From an uncultured Gammaproteobacteria bacterium (GTDB taxonomy: Bacteria > Pseudomonadota > Gammaproteobacteria > GCA-2729495): a stretch of 14,646 nt of DNA. The notes beneath the pieces are model-generated. The model worked only from the letters and a program-made list of their open reading frames with translations. It had not been told where the DNA came from and did not search any database. The position numbers and the translations under genes are program-made. The DNA lies in assembly GCA_947258805.1 (NCBI GenBank), contig CAMYJV010000019.1:21133-35778 (forward strand), in the 5' to 3' direction. The stretch's first letter is position 1. Each line of letters starts with the position of its first letter. Shown here piece by piece: positions 1-6,937 of the stretch.

Positions 1-416
1 GCGCCCCCGCCGTCGGCTGCCGTGCGCTGCCCCTGCTCATTCAGGGTAAACGACTGGCAGTCGACGTCGTCGGCCTGGCGTTCGCCAGCATCGACGGTGG
101 CCGTAATCGTGTAACCGATGGCGGGCCCGCCGGGATTCGCGATGGCGAGGCCGTAATAACCTCGCTCGGTGCCGTCGAAACCCAGACCGGCCGGCGGCGC
201 CGCCGCGCGTTCACCGTCTGTGGCGTACTGGCCGTTGGCGATGAAGAAGCGCTCCTGGGCGGCCGCCATGCGCAGCAGCGCAGTGGTGGCATCGGCGCGG
301 TTCGCCCGCATCACGTACTGGCGGTAGCCGGGTACGCCGAAGCCCATCACGATTGCCAGGATCACCATCACGACCATCAGTTCGATGAGGGTGACGCCAT
401 ACATCATCTTACGCAT
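1..416 (-). CDS. pilE: PilE-like type IV minor pilin, 3' end cut by window edge
   Basis: This is a type IV prepilin, processed by PilD and incorporated into the pilus fibre. The visible 138 codons begin with a short basic leader, MRKMMYG, followed by VTLIELMVVMVILAIVMGFG: the prepilin peptidase site (G7/V8), Glu at +5 of the mature protein and the hydrophobic alpha1 helix. The mature first residue is Val rather than the usual Phe. The segment after the helix (GYRQYVMRANRADATTALL, then QERFFIANGQYA) is typical of PilE-type pilins. The start ATG follows a GGAG with a 7-nt spacer that overlaps the stop of pilY1-A, so it is probably translationally coupled as the last gene of operon A. Its position after pilY1 matches pilE of Pseudomonas. 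The C-terminal part, including any second disulfide cysteine, lies outside the window. A major pilin is possible but less likely in this context. Confidence 0.85.
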   Translation of the reverse strand, partial: MRKMMYGVTLIELMVVMVILAIVMGFGVPGYRQYVMRANRADATTALLRMAAAQERFFIANGQYATDGERAAAPPAGLGFDGTERGYYGLAIANPGGPAIGYTITATVDAGERQADDVDCQSFTLNEQGQRTAADGGG

Positions 417-426
417 CAGACCGCTC

Positions 427-3400
427 CTATTGCGTCTCGTCCTGCGACCAGTAGGTGCGATTCGTCCGCTCGTCGAAGCCAGGGTCTATACACTCGGCAC
501 CGATGCAGAGGATGGGATCGCCTTCCTTGTCTTCCGGGAAGAAGAATACTGCATCCGGGGCAATGCCACCCTGTTTCAGCTGCTTGAAGCGATCGTCTTC
601 CTCTGGCGGCTCGTCCGGCGGATAGGGGTTGTCAATCGGTGGTACCGGTGAGCCATCCGTGATGTTCACGCGATACAAGCGGTTCGTGCCCTTGCTGGCT
701 TCACAGGCAGAGGTGCCGCCCGGCGAGAACGAGGTGAAGAATATCTCGCCGTCGAAGCTGAAGGACTCCGTCAGCACCTTCTCGCCACCGCTTTCCACCA
801 TCCGCAGGCGCCAGCCCGGGTCCGTGGGCAGCATCGTGGGCGCAGTGTCGTTGGTAATGTCCAGCAGGTTGTCACGGTTTACCGGCTCCTCGTAGTCATC
901 CGTTTCTACCACATTGAAGATGTTGAAGTCGCGGACGGCGAAGAACTCGTCTTGAGTCGCCGAGGCCAAGGGGCGAGCGCGGTGACCGGAGCCGATGTTG
1001 ATCGACAGGTAAGACTCACCGGGCTCGTCGGACAGCACCGCGACCACGTCCGGCGACGCATAGAAGCGCCGAATTTCGGACGCCGGGGGCGGCGACGGCA
1101 GATCGGCTGCGCCCAGTGTGGCCAGCATGCCGCCTTCCACAAGCTCGGCAGGACCGTTGCCATTGATGATGTCGAAGCGCCAGACGCGGCCGCCCATGTC
1201 TCCCACATACATCCGGTCAGGGATGTCGTCGCCGGTCAGGTCAACGACCTTCACAGGCGCCGGGATCGAATGCCGCATGCTGTCCAGCTGCAGATCATGA
1301 CTGCGCGTTGCGTCGGACGGTCCGGCACTCCAGATGAGCTGGCCGGTTTCCAGGTTGACCATGTAGATTGCGTTGCCGGCATTGTCTTCCTGGTACGAGG
1401 AGCTGTCCTGGCCGTCGTCGTAGCCGCCGCCGAAGATGGCGACGTGAGTCTTGACGCCGCTCACGTTCAGCGTATCCAGGTGCGGTCGTGACCACGTCTG
1501 GCCCATGTCCTCGAAGCCTGGGGTGTTGCTGTCGATTTCCCAGGCCAGCTTGGGCTGGTTCGGATTAGTGACGTCCATCGCAAAGAGCGAATCACCACCG
1601 CGACGCATGCCGAATACGATGTAGACCTTCTCTTGGGGATTGATGCCCGGCTGGCGGTCATTGTTGGTGATGTAAGCTGCGATCTCGCCATCCAGGCCGT
1701 AGCTCCGCTGGGGTACAATTTCATCACTGTAGAGATCGTACAGACGGCCCAGCAGGCGATCGGGGATAAAGGCCCAGCGCTCACTGCCGTCCTCCGGGTT
1801 GATGGCGTGCAGGTAGCCGTCGTTGGTCGAGATGTAAATCGTCGCATCCAGCGTCCCGAGTGCCGGGTCGCCACCGTAGGAGATGGTCACCGGGCGCACG
1901 TGGAGCGGGTCGCCCATCATGTTCCGGTCATCCGCGAAGTTGTCGTCATCGTCCTGGTCCAGCAAGTCCTTGCCGCGGGCCCACAGGATCACGTTATCGC
2001 GTTCGATGCCCGGGCTGCCAAGCACCGCAGAGGTGATAACTGCATTATCGACACTGACTTCGTTGCCTGCCGATGTCAGCATGCCTCCAGCCAGGTTGGT
2101 ATACAGGTTGCGGCTCGCGTAGGCCGGCTGCTCGTGAGCAGCGCCGCCCACGCCGACGTTGTTGCCGTCCTGTTCGTCGGACCAGTAGCTGAACGAATCC
2201 TTGGAGAAGAAGCCGGTCTGCGGATCCACGGCGGGTGCGCCGTCCTGGCCTACCAGTTGCCCGTTGACCAGGCGATATTTCTTCAGGTTGCCCGGCCAGT
2301 GCACACGGTTCGACGGTTCGAATACCGACACGAACACGTCGTCGAGGTTCCGGGTCCGGTTAAATGCGTTCACCGGTACCGACGGTGCCGTGAACGTGGT
2401 CGCATCGTCGAGTATCGACTGCACGATTTGTGTCAGGACCGTCGTCAGGCTGGCAGTATCGTCTGCCAGGCGGTATTCACCGCCGCCGCGCTCGGCCGTG
2501 GACTTCAGAATCGGCAGGTCGACGGCAAAACCGATGGTGTAGGTCGTGACGTTCTGTTCACCCGGAAGGTCGGGGTCCAGGTCGTAATTGAACAGATAGT
2601 CCGCCATGTCATCCAGGCATCGACCGTGTCCCGTGCCGTCGCAACTGCCGACGGTGGTCGAGAAGCCAGGCAGGGCCTGAATCTCGCTGTTCGCATCTGT
2701 ATCGCGGGTAGGCGCACCGTCGGTTAGCATCACCGCGTAGTTTTTCTGGCACTGGAAATTTCCCGGGGCGTTGTAAGTCGTGGAACTGGCAAGCCCTCCG
2801 ACCCGCGATTCCGGCACGCTGTAGACGTTCGGGCCGTTGTTGCCCATGTCGACAGCGCGACCCGCAAAGTACTGGCCGGCCTCGTAAAGGGTTTCCGACA
2901 GCGGCGTCCAGCCATCTGCGGGCAGGCCGTCGATGACGTCCTTCATGCTCTCGCGAGCCGCATCGACGTCGTTCATCGCGTAGACAACGGGCCCGCCGCT
3001 CTGGCTGGCGTACTGGTTTCGGTTGAAGCGCATCAGGCCGACGTTCACGCCGCTGATGTTGTCAAGCAGCTGCTTGGTCACGTCCTTGATGACCGCAATA
3101 CGCGTCGTTTCGACGGTGCCGCCCGTACTGTTCCAGTTCAGCCAGTTGCCGTCGTAGATCGTGTAGGTCGTGCCGTAGTTGACCTTGTCGTCGTCGTCGT
3201 TGGCCCACGGACCTTCGTCACCGTCCACGGCCCACGGATCGCTGCCGCCGGAAAATTCGCCGTGCACGCCCTGGTCGGTGGCGCATTCGTGCCTGCGGTT
3301 CTTGCGATTACCCGCCAGGTTCACCCAGCGGTCAACATAGCCGCGCCAGGCCTTGAAGCCGTCCTGGTACTGGCCAACGCCGGCCAGGTCGTCAAAAGAC

Positions 3401-3726
3401 GCTTCGCAGTAATTCTTGCCTTTCCAGAAGTAGTTATCACTGCTGCAGTCTGGGGTAGCGCCCGACGTGGTCCAGTAAATGGCGCCTGTCTCGTAGCAGC
3501 CGTCAAAGTCTTCGTTCGGGTTCCATGCCACCTGGGTGATGACTTTGTTAGTCATACTGCCCGAGGTGTCCATGATGAACATGATGTTGGGCTGGGCACC
3601 GGTGACCACAGGGTCAAACGCGGCGACAAACAATTCCGTGTCGTCCGCGTGAGCGCTGGTGCCCACCATCAGGGGTACCAGCATTCCAGCGACAAACAGG
3701 CCAAATCTATTGCGTCCTTGCTTCAT
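427..3726 (-). CDS. pilY1: PilY1-type pilus tip adhesin, copy A (1099 aa)
   Basis: PilY1/PilC proteins are Sec-exported, sit at the type IV pilus tip with the minor pilins, support pilus assembly and act in adhesion and surface sensing. A signal peptide ends near AHA(27), leaving a mature start DDTELFV identical to copy B. A von Willebrand A domain follows, with a complete MIDAS: D53-T-S55-G-S57, T274 and D336. Cysteines at 77, 94, 107, 148, 362 and 370 are shared with copy B. The C-terminal half, from about residue 600 (GDPLHVRP), is the PilC-type beta-propeller, with FGMRRGGD, FGGGYD and the acidic loop at 829-837. That loop reads DLTGDDIPD, a degenerate form of the calcium-binding pattern DxDGDGxxD. 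A Pro/Glu-rich stretch at about 1026-1046 and an extra cysteine pair (C1074, C1079) mark the C-terminus. No RGD motif is seen. The ATG follows AAGGA with an 8-nt spacer, 27 nt after the CADC gene. Confidence 0.95.
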   Translation of the reverse strand: MKQGRNRFGLFVAGMLVPLMVGTSAHADDTELFVAAFDPVVTGAQPNIMFIMDTSGSMTNKVITQVAWNPNEDFDGCYETGAIYWTTSGATPDCSSDNYFWKGKNYCEASFDDLAGVGQYQDGFKAWRGYVDRWVNLAGNRKNRRHECATDQGVHGEFSGGSDPWAVDGDEGPWANDDDDKVNYGTTYTIYDGNWLNWNSTGGTVETTRIAVIKDVTKQLLDNISGVNVGLMRFNRNQYASQSGGPVVYAMNDVDAARESMKDVIDGLPADGWTPLSETLYEAGQYFAGRAVDMGNNGPNVYSVPESRVGGLASSTTYNAPGNFQCQKNYAVMLTDGAPTRDTDANSEIQALPGFSTTVGSCDGTGHGRCLDDMADYLFNYDLDPDLPGEQNVTTYTIGFAVDLPILKSTAERGGGEYRLADDTASLTTVLTQIVQSILDDATTFTAPSVPVNAFNRTRNLDDVFVSVFEPSNRVHWPGNLKKYRLVNGQLVGQDGAPAVDPQTGFFSKDSFSYWSDEQDGNNVGVGGAAHEQPAYASRNLYTNLAGGMLTSAGNEVSVDNAVITSAVLGSPGIERDNVILWARGKDLLDQDDDDNFADDRNMMGDPLHVRPVTISYGGDPALGTLDATIYISTNDGYLHAINPEDGSERWAFIPDRLLGRLYDLYSDEIVPQRSYGLDGEIAAYITNNDRQPGINPQEKVYIVFGMRRGGDSLFAMDVTNPNQPKLAWEIDSNTPGFEDMGQTWSRPHLDTLNVSGVKTHVAIFGGGYDDGQDSSSYQEDNAGNAIYMVNLETGQLIWSAGPSDATRSHDLQLDSMRHSIPAPVKVVDLTGDDIPDRMYVGDMGGRVWRFDIINGNGPAELVEGGMLATLGAADLPSPPPASEIRRFYASPDVVAVLSDEPGESYLSINIGSGHRARPLASATQDEFFAVRDFNIFNVVETDDYEEPVNRDNLLDITNDTAPTMLPTDPGWRLRMVESGGEKVLTESFSFDGEIFFTSFSPGGTSACEASKGTNRLYRVNITDGSPVPPIDNPYPPDEPPEEDDRFKQLKQGGIAPDAVFFFPEDKEGDPILCIGAECIDPGFDERTNRTYWSQDETQ

Positions 3727-3753
3727 GGCTCTATCCTTGCTCGCGCACTTTCT

Positions 3754-4101
3754 TTAGTCCCAAACGGACAAAATGATTCGATTTACGTCCCCGGAGTCTG
3801 TCGAGTAGGCGACATACAGGGCACCGCTTCTGGCTGCCTGGGCCGCATCGCGCAATTCGCGCAGTGACACCGCTGGGCCGTTGCTGCCAAGTCGATATAC
3901 GGTCTGGCTGGTAACCCGGCGCAACACCGGCGCGCAGTCAGCACAGGCGCGGACTACCAGGTTGCCGCCGGTGTAGGCCGGCAACTGCACCTGGCTCAGG
4001 CCCAGCTCGTAGGTGTCTTCGAAGCTATCCAGGGCGGCGTAGGCCACGCTGCTGAAGGTCAGCGAGATGGCTACCAATAAGAATGAAGTCTTTCGCAACA
4101 T
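3754..4101 (-). CDS. Small exported CADC-motif protein, copy A (115 aa), unknown function
   Basis: I do not recognise this family. A Sec signal peptide (MLRKTSFLLV..., probable cleavage after AYA at residue 22) leaves a mature protein of about 93 residues with no further membrane segment. Its hallmark is VVRACADC, with C53 and C56, followed 13 residues later by TVYRLG. The same pattern, with identical spacing, occurs in the protein encoded between pilX and pilY1 in operon B, so the two form one family. Two cysteines in an oxidising compartment suggest a disulfide; a metal site is less likely with only two. The ATG has GAGG with a 9-nt spacer, 15 nt after the pilX-A stop. Its fixed place in both operons suggests a job with PilX, PilY1 or their export, but that is inference from context. 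It does not sit where P. aeruginosa pilY2 does (between pilY1 and pilE). Confidence 0.85.
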   Translation of the reverse strand: MLRKTSFLLVAISLTFSSVAYAALDSFEDTYELGLSQVQLPAYTGGNLVVRACADCAPVLRRVTSQTVYRLGSNGPAVSLRELRDAAQAARSGALYVAYSTDSGDVNRIILSVWD

Positions 4102-4116
4102 GACTCTCTACCTCTG

Positions 4117-4581
4117 TTACAAGCCGTCAGGTCCGCGGACGAACAGGCCCTGTTCATTCCAGGACCGGGCCTGGGACTGGGCGGTGCCTACGGAGTGGTT
4201 GACGTAGTGATACTGGCGGATCTTGCCGATGCTTGACCCACCGCTAATGTCTGGTATGTCGCCCTGAAAGCAGAGCCGGACAGCCACGGCGCCGCCCATG
4301 GCCGGCACCGGGATCGGCGCGGCGAAAGCCGGACACACGCCCGGGTTCAGTGGCGGTGGCACCGGTGTGCCATTGTTCAGCGCGGTGATCACGGTATCGA
4401 GACCCGTTTCCGCCAGCTGAAAGGCGTTCTCGGCGAACTGGTCGTTACCGGCCATGTTGAGCTCCAGGCTGGCCGTGCTCATCGTAGACACACCGAGCAC
4501 GGTCATCACCAGCAGCAATATCAGGCCAATGACCAGTATCGCGCCTTGCTCGCGGCGGGGATTTTGCATTTGTTTCTTCAC
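4117..4581 (-). CDS. pilX: PilX-type minor pilin, copy A (154 aa)
   Basis: PilX is the GspK-like minor pilin of the type IV pilus tip complex. After a basic leader ending in REQG comes AILVIGLILLLVMTVLGVS and then the family pattern TASLELNMAGNDQFAENAFQLAETGLD, typical of the PilX N-terminal domain. As in other PilX proteins the mature +5 position is not Glu, which fits a pilin placed at the extreme tip. The soluble part has two cysteines (GVCPAF and VRLCFQG) that copy B lacks. I take the GTG start (VKKQMQNPRR), 4 nt after the pilW-A stop; the in-frame ATG at 4569 is an equal alternative because neither has a strong ribosome site. An upstream in-frame extension to 4668 would run through the end of pilW and is unlikely. 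Confidence 0.88.
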   Translation of the reverse strand: MKKQMQNPRREQGAILVIGLILLLVMTVLGVSTMSTASLELNMAGNDQFAENAFQLAETGLDTVITALNNGTPVPPPLNPGVCPAFAAPIPVPAMGGAVAVRLCFQGDIPDISGGSSIGKIRQYHYVNHSVGTAQSQARSWNEQGLFVRGPDGL

Positions 4582-4585
4582 GGCG

Positions 4586-5596
4586 CTACCGGTTGTTCCT
4601 GAGGTGAATGGTCTTGGTGATCTGCTGCCGGCGAACGTTGGTCGGATAGGCAGCGCCACCCAGTGCAATGGGCCCGAGGTCGCCGTCCGGCGGCGTGTAC
4701 ACGCCTATGTCCGTCAGCCCAACCTCGGTCTGCTCGGTGCGCATCAGCACCCACAGACGCACGGCCACGATCTCTGCATTGGGCAGGAAGCCCACCGCGC
4801 CGGGCGTAATGATCGGGTGGTCGCCATCGACATAGCGCGTGATCGAAAACACGTTGTTAAGGTCGGGCCCGTTCTCGTCTACGCCGAACTGCACTTGCAG
4901 GTTTTCGACCCCCGCAATCATTTCTTCATCCACGAGGTTGCCGGCCCCGTCGAGGGTCCAGCGGCGCAGTGACGGCAGAGTCGGGTCCAGGTTGGAGCCG
5001 TTGTCTACGTAATACACGTTGACGACGAGGTCGTGGGTCTGGGCAAGCGGACCGTAGCCCGGTGGGTTCAGGCCGTTGTTGAAGAGGTCGCTCAAGCCGA
5101 GGTCGGAGCGGATCTGCAGCCGGCCCGCCGTCGGCACAGCCGGTTGCTGGCTGACATGGCGGACGATCAGCACGTCGGAATCGGCTCGCGGAGCATTGGC
5201 AGCGGGGCAGGGGACAACGGCGGCGTAACCAACGCTTTCGTCCACGGCCGTCACTTCCCGATTCAGTGTGGTGGCTAGCGCGGTGGCGTTTACACCCCCA
5301 CAAGTCACCACGATTCCGCCCGGCACGTTGACCAGGGCAGGTTCGTTGTGCAGACCCCAGAACCGGGCCAGGCGAACATCCGGCTCAATCGTATCCAGCA
5401 CGAAGCGCAGGTTTTCCTGCAGGCGCGCCTGCCCGTCGGAGGTGCGGTAGCTGGAACGGCTCTGCGTGAATACCGTGAGCGATCCCAAGGCCAGGAATAG
5501 CCCGATCAGCATCGCCACCATCAGTTCAATGAGCGTCAGGCCGTACTCGTGACGGCGCAAGATACGCAGGCTGCGGGTATTGAAGCGGTTCTTCAT
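4586..5596 (-). CDS. pilW: PilW-type minor pilin, copy A (336 aa)
   Basis: PilW is the GspJ-like minor pilin that bridges PilX, PilV and FimU in the tip complex. A 19-residue leader ends in RRHEYG, then LTLIELMVAMLIGLFLALG, with Glu at mature +5. The stretch SRSSYRTSDGQARLQENLRFVLDTIEPDVRLARFWG is characteristic of PilW. Later blocks GVENLQVQFG, RYVDGDHP and VAVRLWVLMRTE are repeated nearly unchanged in copy B. Two cysteines (VVTCGG and VVPCPA) have counterparts in copy B. The ATG is preceded by AGGAAG that overlaps the TAG of pilV-A, with a 5-nt spacer and a 9-nt gap between the genes, so coupling is likely. Confidence 0.93.
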   Translation of the reverse strand: MKNRFNTRSLRILRRHEYGLTLIELMVAMLIGLFLALGSLTVFTQSRSSYRTSDGQARLQENLRFVLDTIEPDVRLARFWGLHNEPALVNVPGGIVVTCGGVNATALATTLNREVTAVDESVGYAAVVPCPAANAPRADSDVLIVRHVSQQPAVPTAGRLQIRSDLGLSDLFNNGLNPPGYGPLAQTHDLVVNVYYVDNGSNLDPTLPSLRRWTLDGAGNLVDEEMIAGVENLQVQFGVDENGPDLNNVFSITRYVDGDHPIITPGAVGFLPNAEIVAVRLWVLMRTEQTEVGLTDIGVYTPPDGDLGPIALGGAAYPTNVRRQQITKTIHLRNNR

Positions 5597-5605
5597 CGCA
5601 ACTTC

Positions 5606-6082
5606 CTAGAAGGTGAAGCGCAGCTGGTAGGTGGCGTTGACCGGCTGGCCGGGCTCGGGCCATGCCAGCTGCACGTCGTACTGTGTCATCGGCGGGGCAA
5701 TGACCGGGGTCGTCACCACATTCGCTGTTGCGCCCTGGGGCAGCCGGTTCTGCACGTCCTGCAGCCACCAGAACCAGTCTTCCGCAGCCAGCTGGGCAGG
5801 CGTGCAGGCGGCGGCGCCATTCACGCACGCGTTGTTCGCGCCGGGTCCGACGCCCGCATAGGAAGCCGGCACAGTGGGGTTGGCACGAATTCGGTCTGCC
5901 ATGTCGGCGGCGAGGTTGACCGCGGTGGTGCGAGATACCGAGGCCTGGCCTGAGCGCAGGCCCTCGATGTACAGCGCAGCGACACCAAGCATGCCAACGG
6001 CAAGGACTACCATGGCTACGAGGGTTTCAATCAGCGTGAAACCGGACTGTTTTCTGAACTCTCTGTAAATTGTGCGTCGCAT
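5606..6082 (-). CDS. pilV: PilV-type minor pilin, copy A (158 aa)
   Basis: PilV is a GspI-like minor pilin of the tip complex. The leader MRRTIYREFRKQSG is followed by FTLIETLVAMVVLAVGMLG (prepilin peptidase site, Glu at +5). The region ALYIEGLRSGQASVSRTTAVNLAADMADRIRANP is typical of PilV, and LAADMADRIRANP is identical in copy B. Two cysteines, C86 and C93 in CVNGAAACT, are conserved in copy B and probably form a loop disulfide. The frame stays open for 34 more codons upstream, inside fimU-A. The ATG chosen here gives the normal leader and has GAGAG overlapping the fimU-A stop, 11 nt upstream. Confidence 0.92.
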   Translation of the reverse strand: MRRTIYREFRKQSGFTLIETLVAMVVLAVGMLGVAALYIEGLRSGQASVSRTTAVNLAADMADRIRANPTVPASYAGVGPGANNACVNGAAACTPAQLAAEDWFWWLQDVQNRLPQGATANVVTTPVIAPPMTQYDVQLAWPEPGQPVNATYQLRFTF

Positions 6083-6093
6083 CGTCGTTACTC

Positions 6094-6726
6094 TCAGCAA
6101 CCGCCTAACGGATTCTGGGCGCCCTGCACGAAGCCGATATCGCGGTACACCTGGGGCCGGCCCGTCGGCGTGATCTGGATCCATCGGCCGGCGGCAACGT
6201 CACCGCCAGTGTTGTGATTGCCGCGGTCGTCGCACAGCTGAACGTTCACGACCGGGTTGGCAAATCCGGCCGCCGCGCGGGGGAAGCCGGTGGGGCCAAA
6301 ACTGAAATACTCGGCGCCACCGGCATCGGTGGTTACCAGCGGTGCAATGGCGCCAGGGAACGGTCCGCGCACGCGCAGGACGAGGTCAAAGCCATCCACG
6401 GCCATGTTGGGCGCTCCGCAGGGATTCGCCGCGCTGCAGTCCACGAACACGATGTGACCGTTGCTGAGCTGCCCGACGGCGCTGCACGTGGGGTTGGGGG
6501 CATCCCAGTTCGCGCTTGGGCAGATCGTGACGTTGGCGCGCCGCTTGACGGCCTGGCTGCGGGCGGCGTGCAGTGCGGTCACCACGTCGTTCGTCGCCGT
6601 GGCCATGCGGTTATTGGCGACGAATTCCTGGAAGTTGGGAATGCCAACGCCGAGGATGATGGACGCGATAAGCAGCGTCATCATCAGCTCGATCAGCGTG
6701 AAACCTTTGTGTTGCCAGGTATTCAT
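6094..6726 (-). CDS. fimU: FimU/GspH-type minor pilin, copy A (210 aa)
   Basis: This is a GspH/FimT-domain pseudopilin, by position the FimU of operon A, which links the priming complex to the pilus shaft. The leader MNTWQHKG is followed by FTLIELMMTLLIASIILGVGIPNF, then NNRMATATNDVVTALHAARSQAVKRR, the family signature. Cysteines lie at 69, 81, 97, 103, 165 and 210; the last residue is Cys (NPLGGC). The pair at 97/103 is absent from copy B. The tail holds TGRPQ (189-192 GRPQ), one residue off the GRxR pattern of DNA-binding FimT. The ATG at 6726 has AGGA with a 9-nt spacer; a TTG three codons upstream is a weaker choice. It is the first gene of operon A, behind a 211-nt gap. Confidence 0.88.
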   Translation of the reverse strand: MNTWQHKGFTLIELMMTLLIASIILGVGIPNFQEFVANNRMATATNDVVTALHAARSQAVKRRANVTICPSANWDAPNPTCSAVGQLSNGHIVFVDCSAANPCGAPNMAVDGFDLVLRVRGPFPGAIAPLVTTDAGGAEYFSFGPTGFPRAAAGFANPVVNVQLCDDRGNHNTGGDVAAGRWIQITPTGRPQVYRDIGFVQGAQNPLGGC

Positions 6727-6937
6727 GGCATGCAATCCTGCCCGTTAAAGCAGGTGGCTTGGGATCGCGCTGACGGGCGGGCAGGCGGTGCGAATGAGCG
6801 GGTTTTTCGTGAAACGCGTCAGTACTTATGTGAAGCACTGGATTTCGTGTTTCAGCCTATCTGGGTGCCGAGCGCCCCTTGGTCGGACCGCGAAGGTGAC
6901 TGTGCCCCGAGGGGCTTCTGTCAAAACCGCGCCGCGC
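6727..6937. other. Intergenic gap between the two operon copies
   Basis: This 211-nt gap separates pilY1-B from fimU-A and is the largest non-coding interval in the locus. It contains no pilin-like translation, so there is no trace of a second pilE after pilY1-B. It holds an imperfect dyad flanked by short direct repeats (listed separately) and a short GCCC/GGGC hairpin at 6904-6915 without a T tract. I see no confident sigma70 or sigma54 promoter on the minus strand. Operon A could be read through from operon B or start from an activator-dependent promoter here. Confidence 0.5.
6805..6849 (-). promoter_or_regulatory. Candidate operator: imperfect dyad with flanking direct repeats
   Basis: At 6820-6840 an inverted repeat pairs CAGTACTT with AAGCACTG (7 of 8 positions match) around a 5-bp ATGTG spacer. 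The heptamer TTTCGTG occurs on both sides, at 6805-6811 and 6843-6849. The dyad is centred about 100 bp upstream of the fimU-A start, a usual place for an activator or repressor. The symmetry is seen; the regulatory role is inference, and no known regulator motif is matched. Confidence 0.3.

Noticed and set aside
1633..2727. 364-codon open frame on the plus strand opposite pilY1-A
   Set aside because: Antisense shadow of the PilY1 vWA/propeller coding region; no domain or ribosome-site support.
6850..6875. Sigma54-like site (CGGCAC ... GGC) on the minus strand upstream of fimU-A
   Set aside because: The GG to GC spacing is 11 rather than the strict 10 and the downstream element is not TTGC.
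6904..6915. GCCCCGAGGGGC hairpin after pilY1-B as a transcription terminator
   Set aside because: The stem is only 4 bp with a 4-nt loop, and no T tract follows in the direction of the operon.
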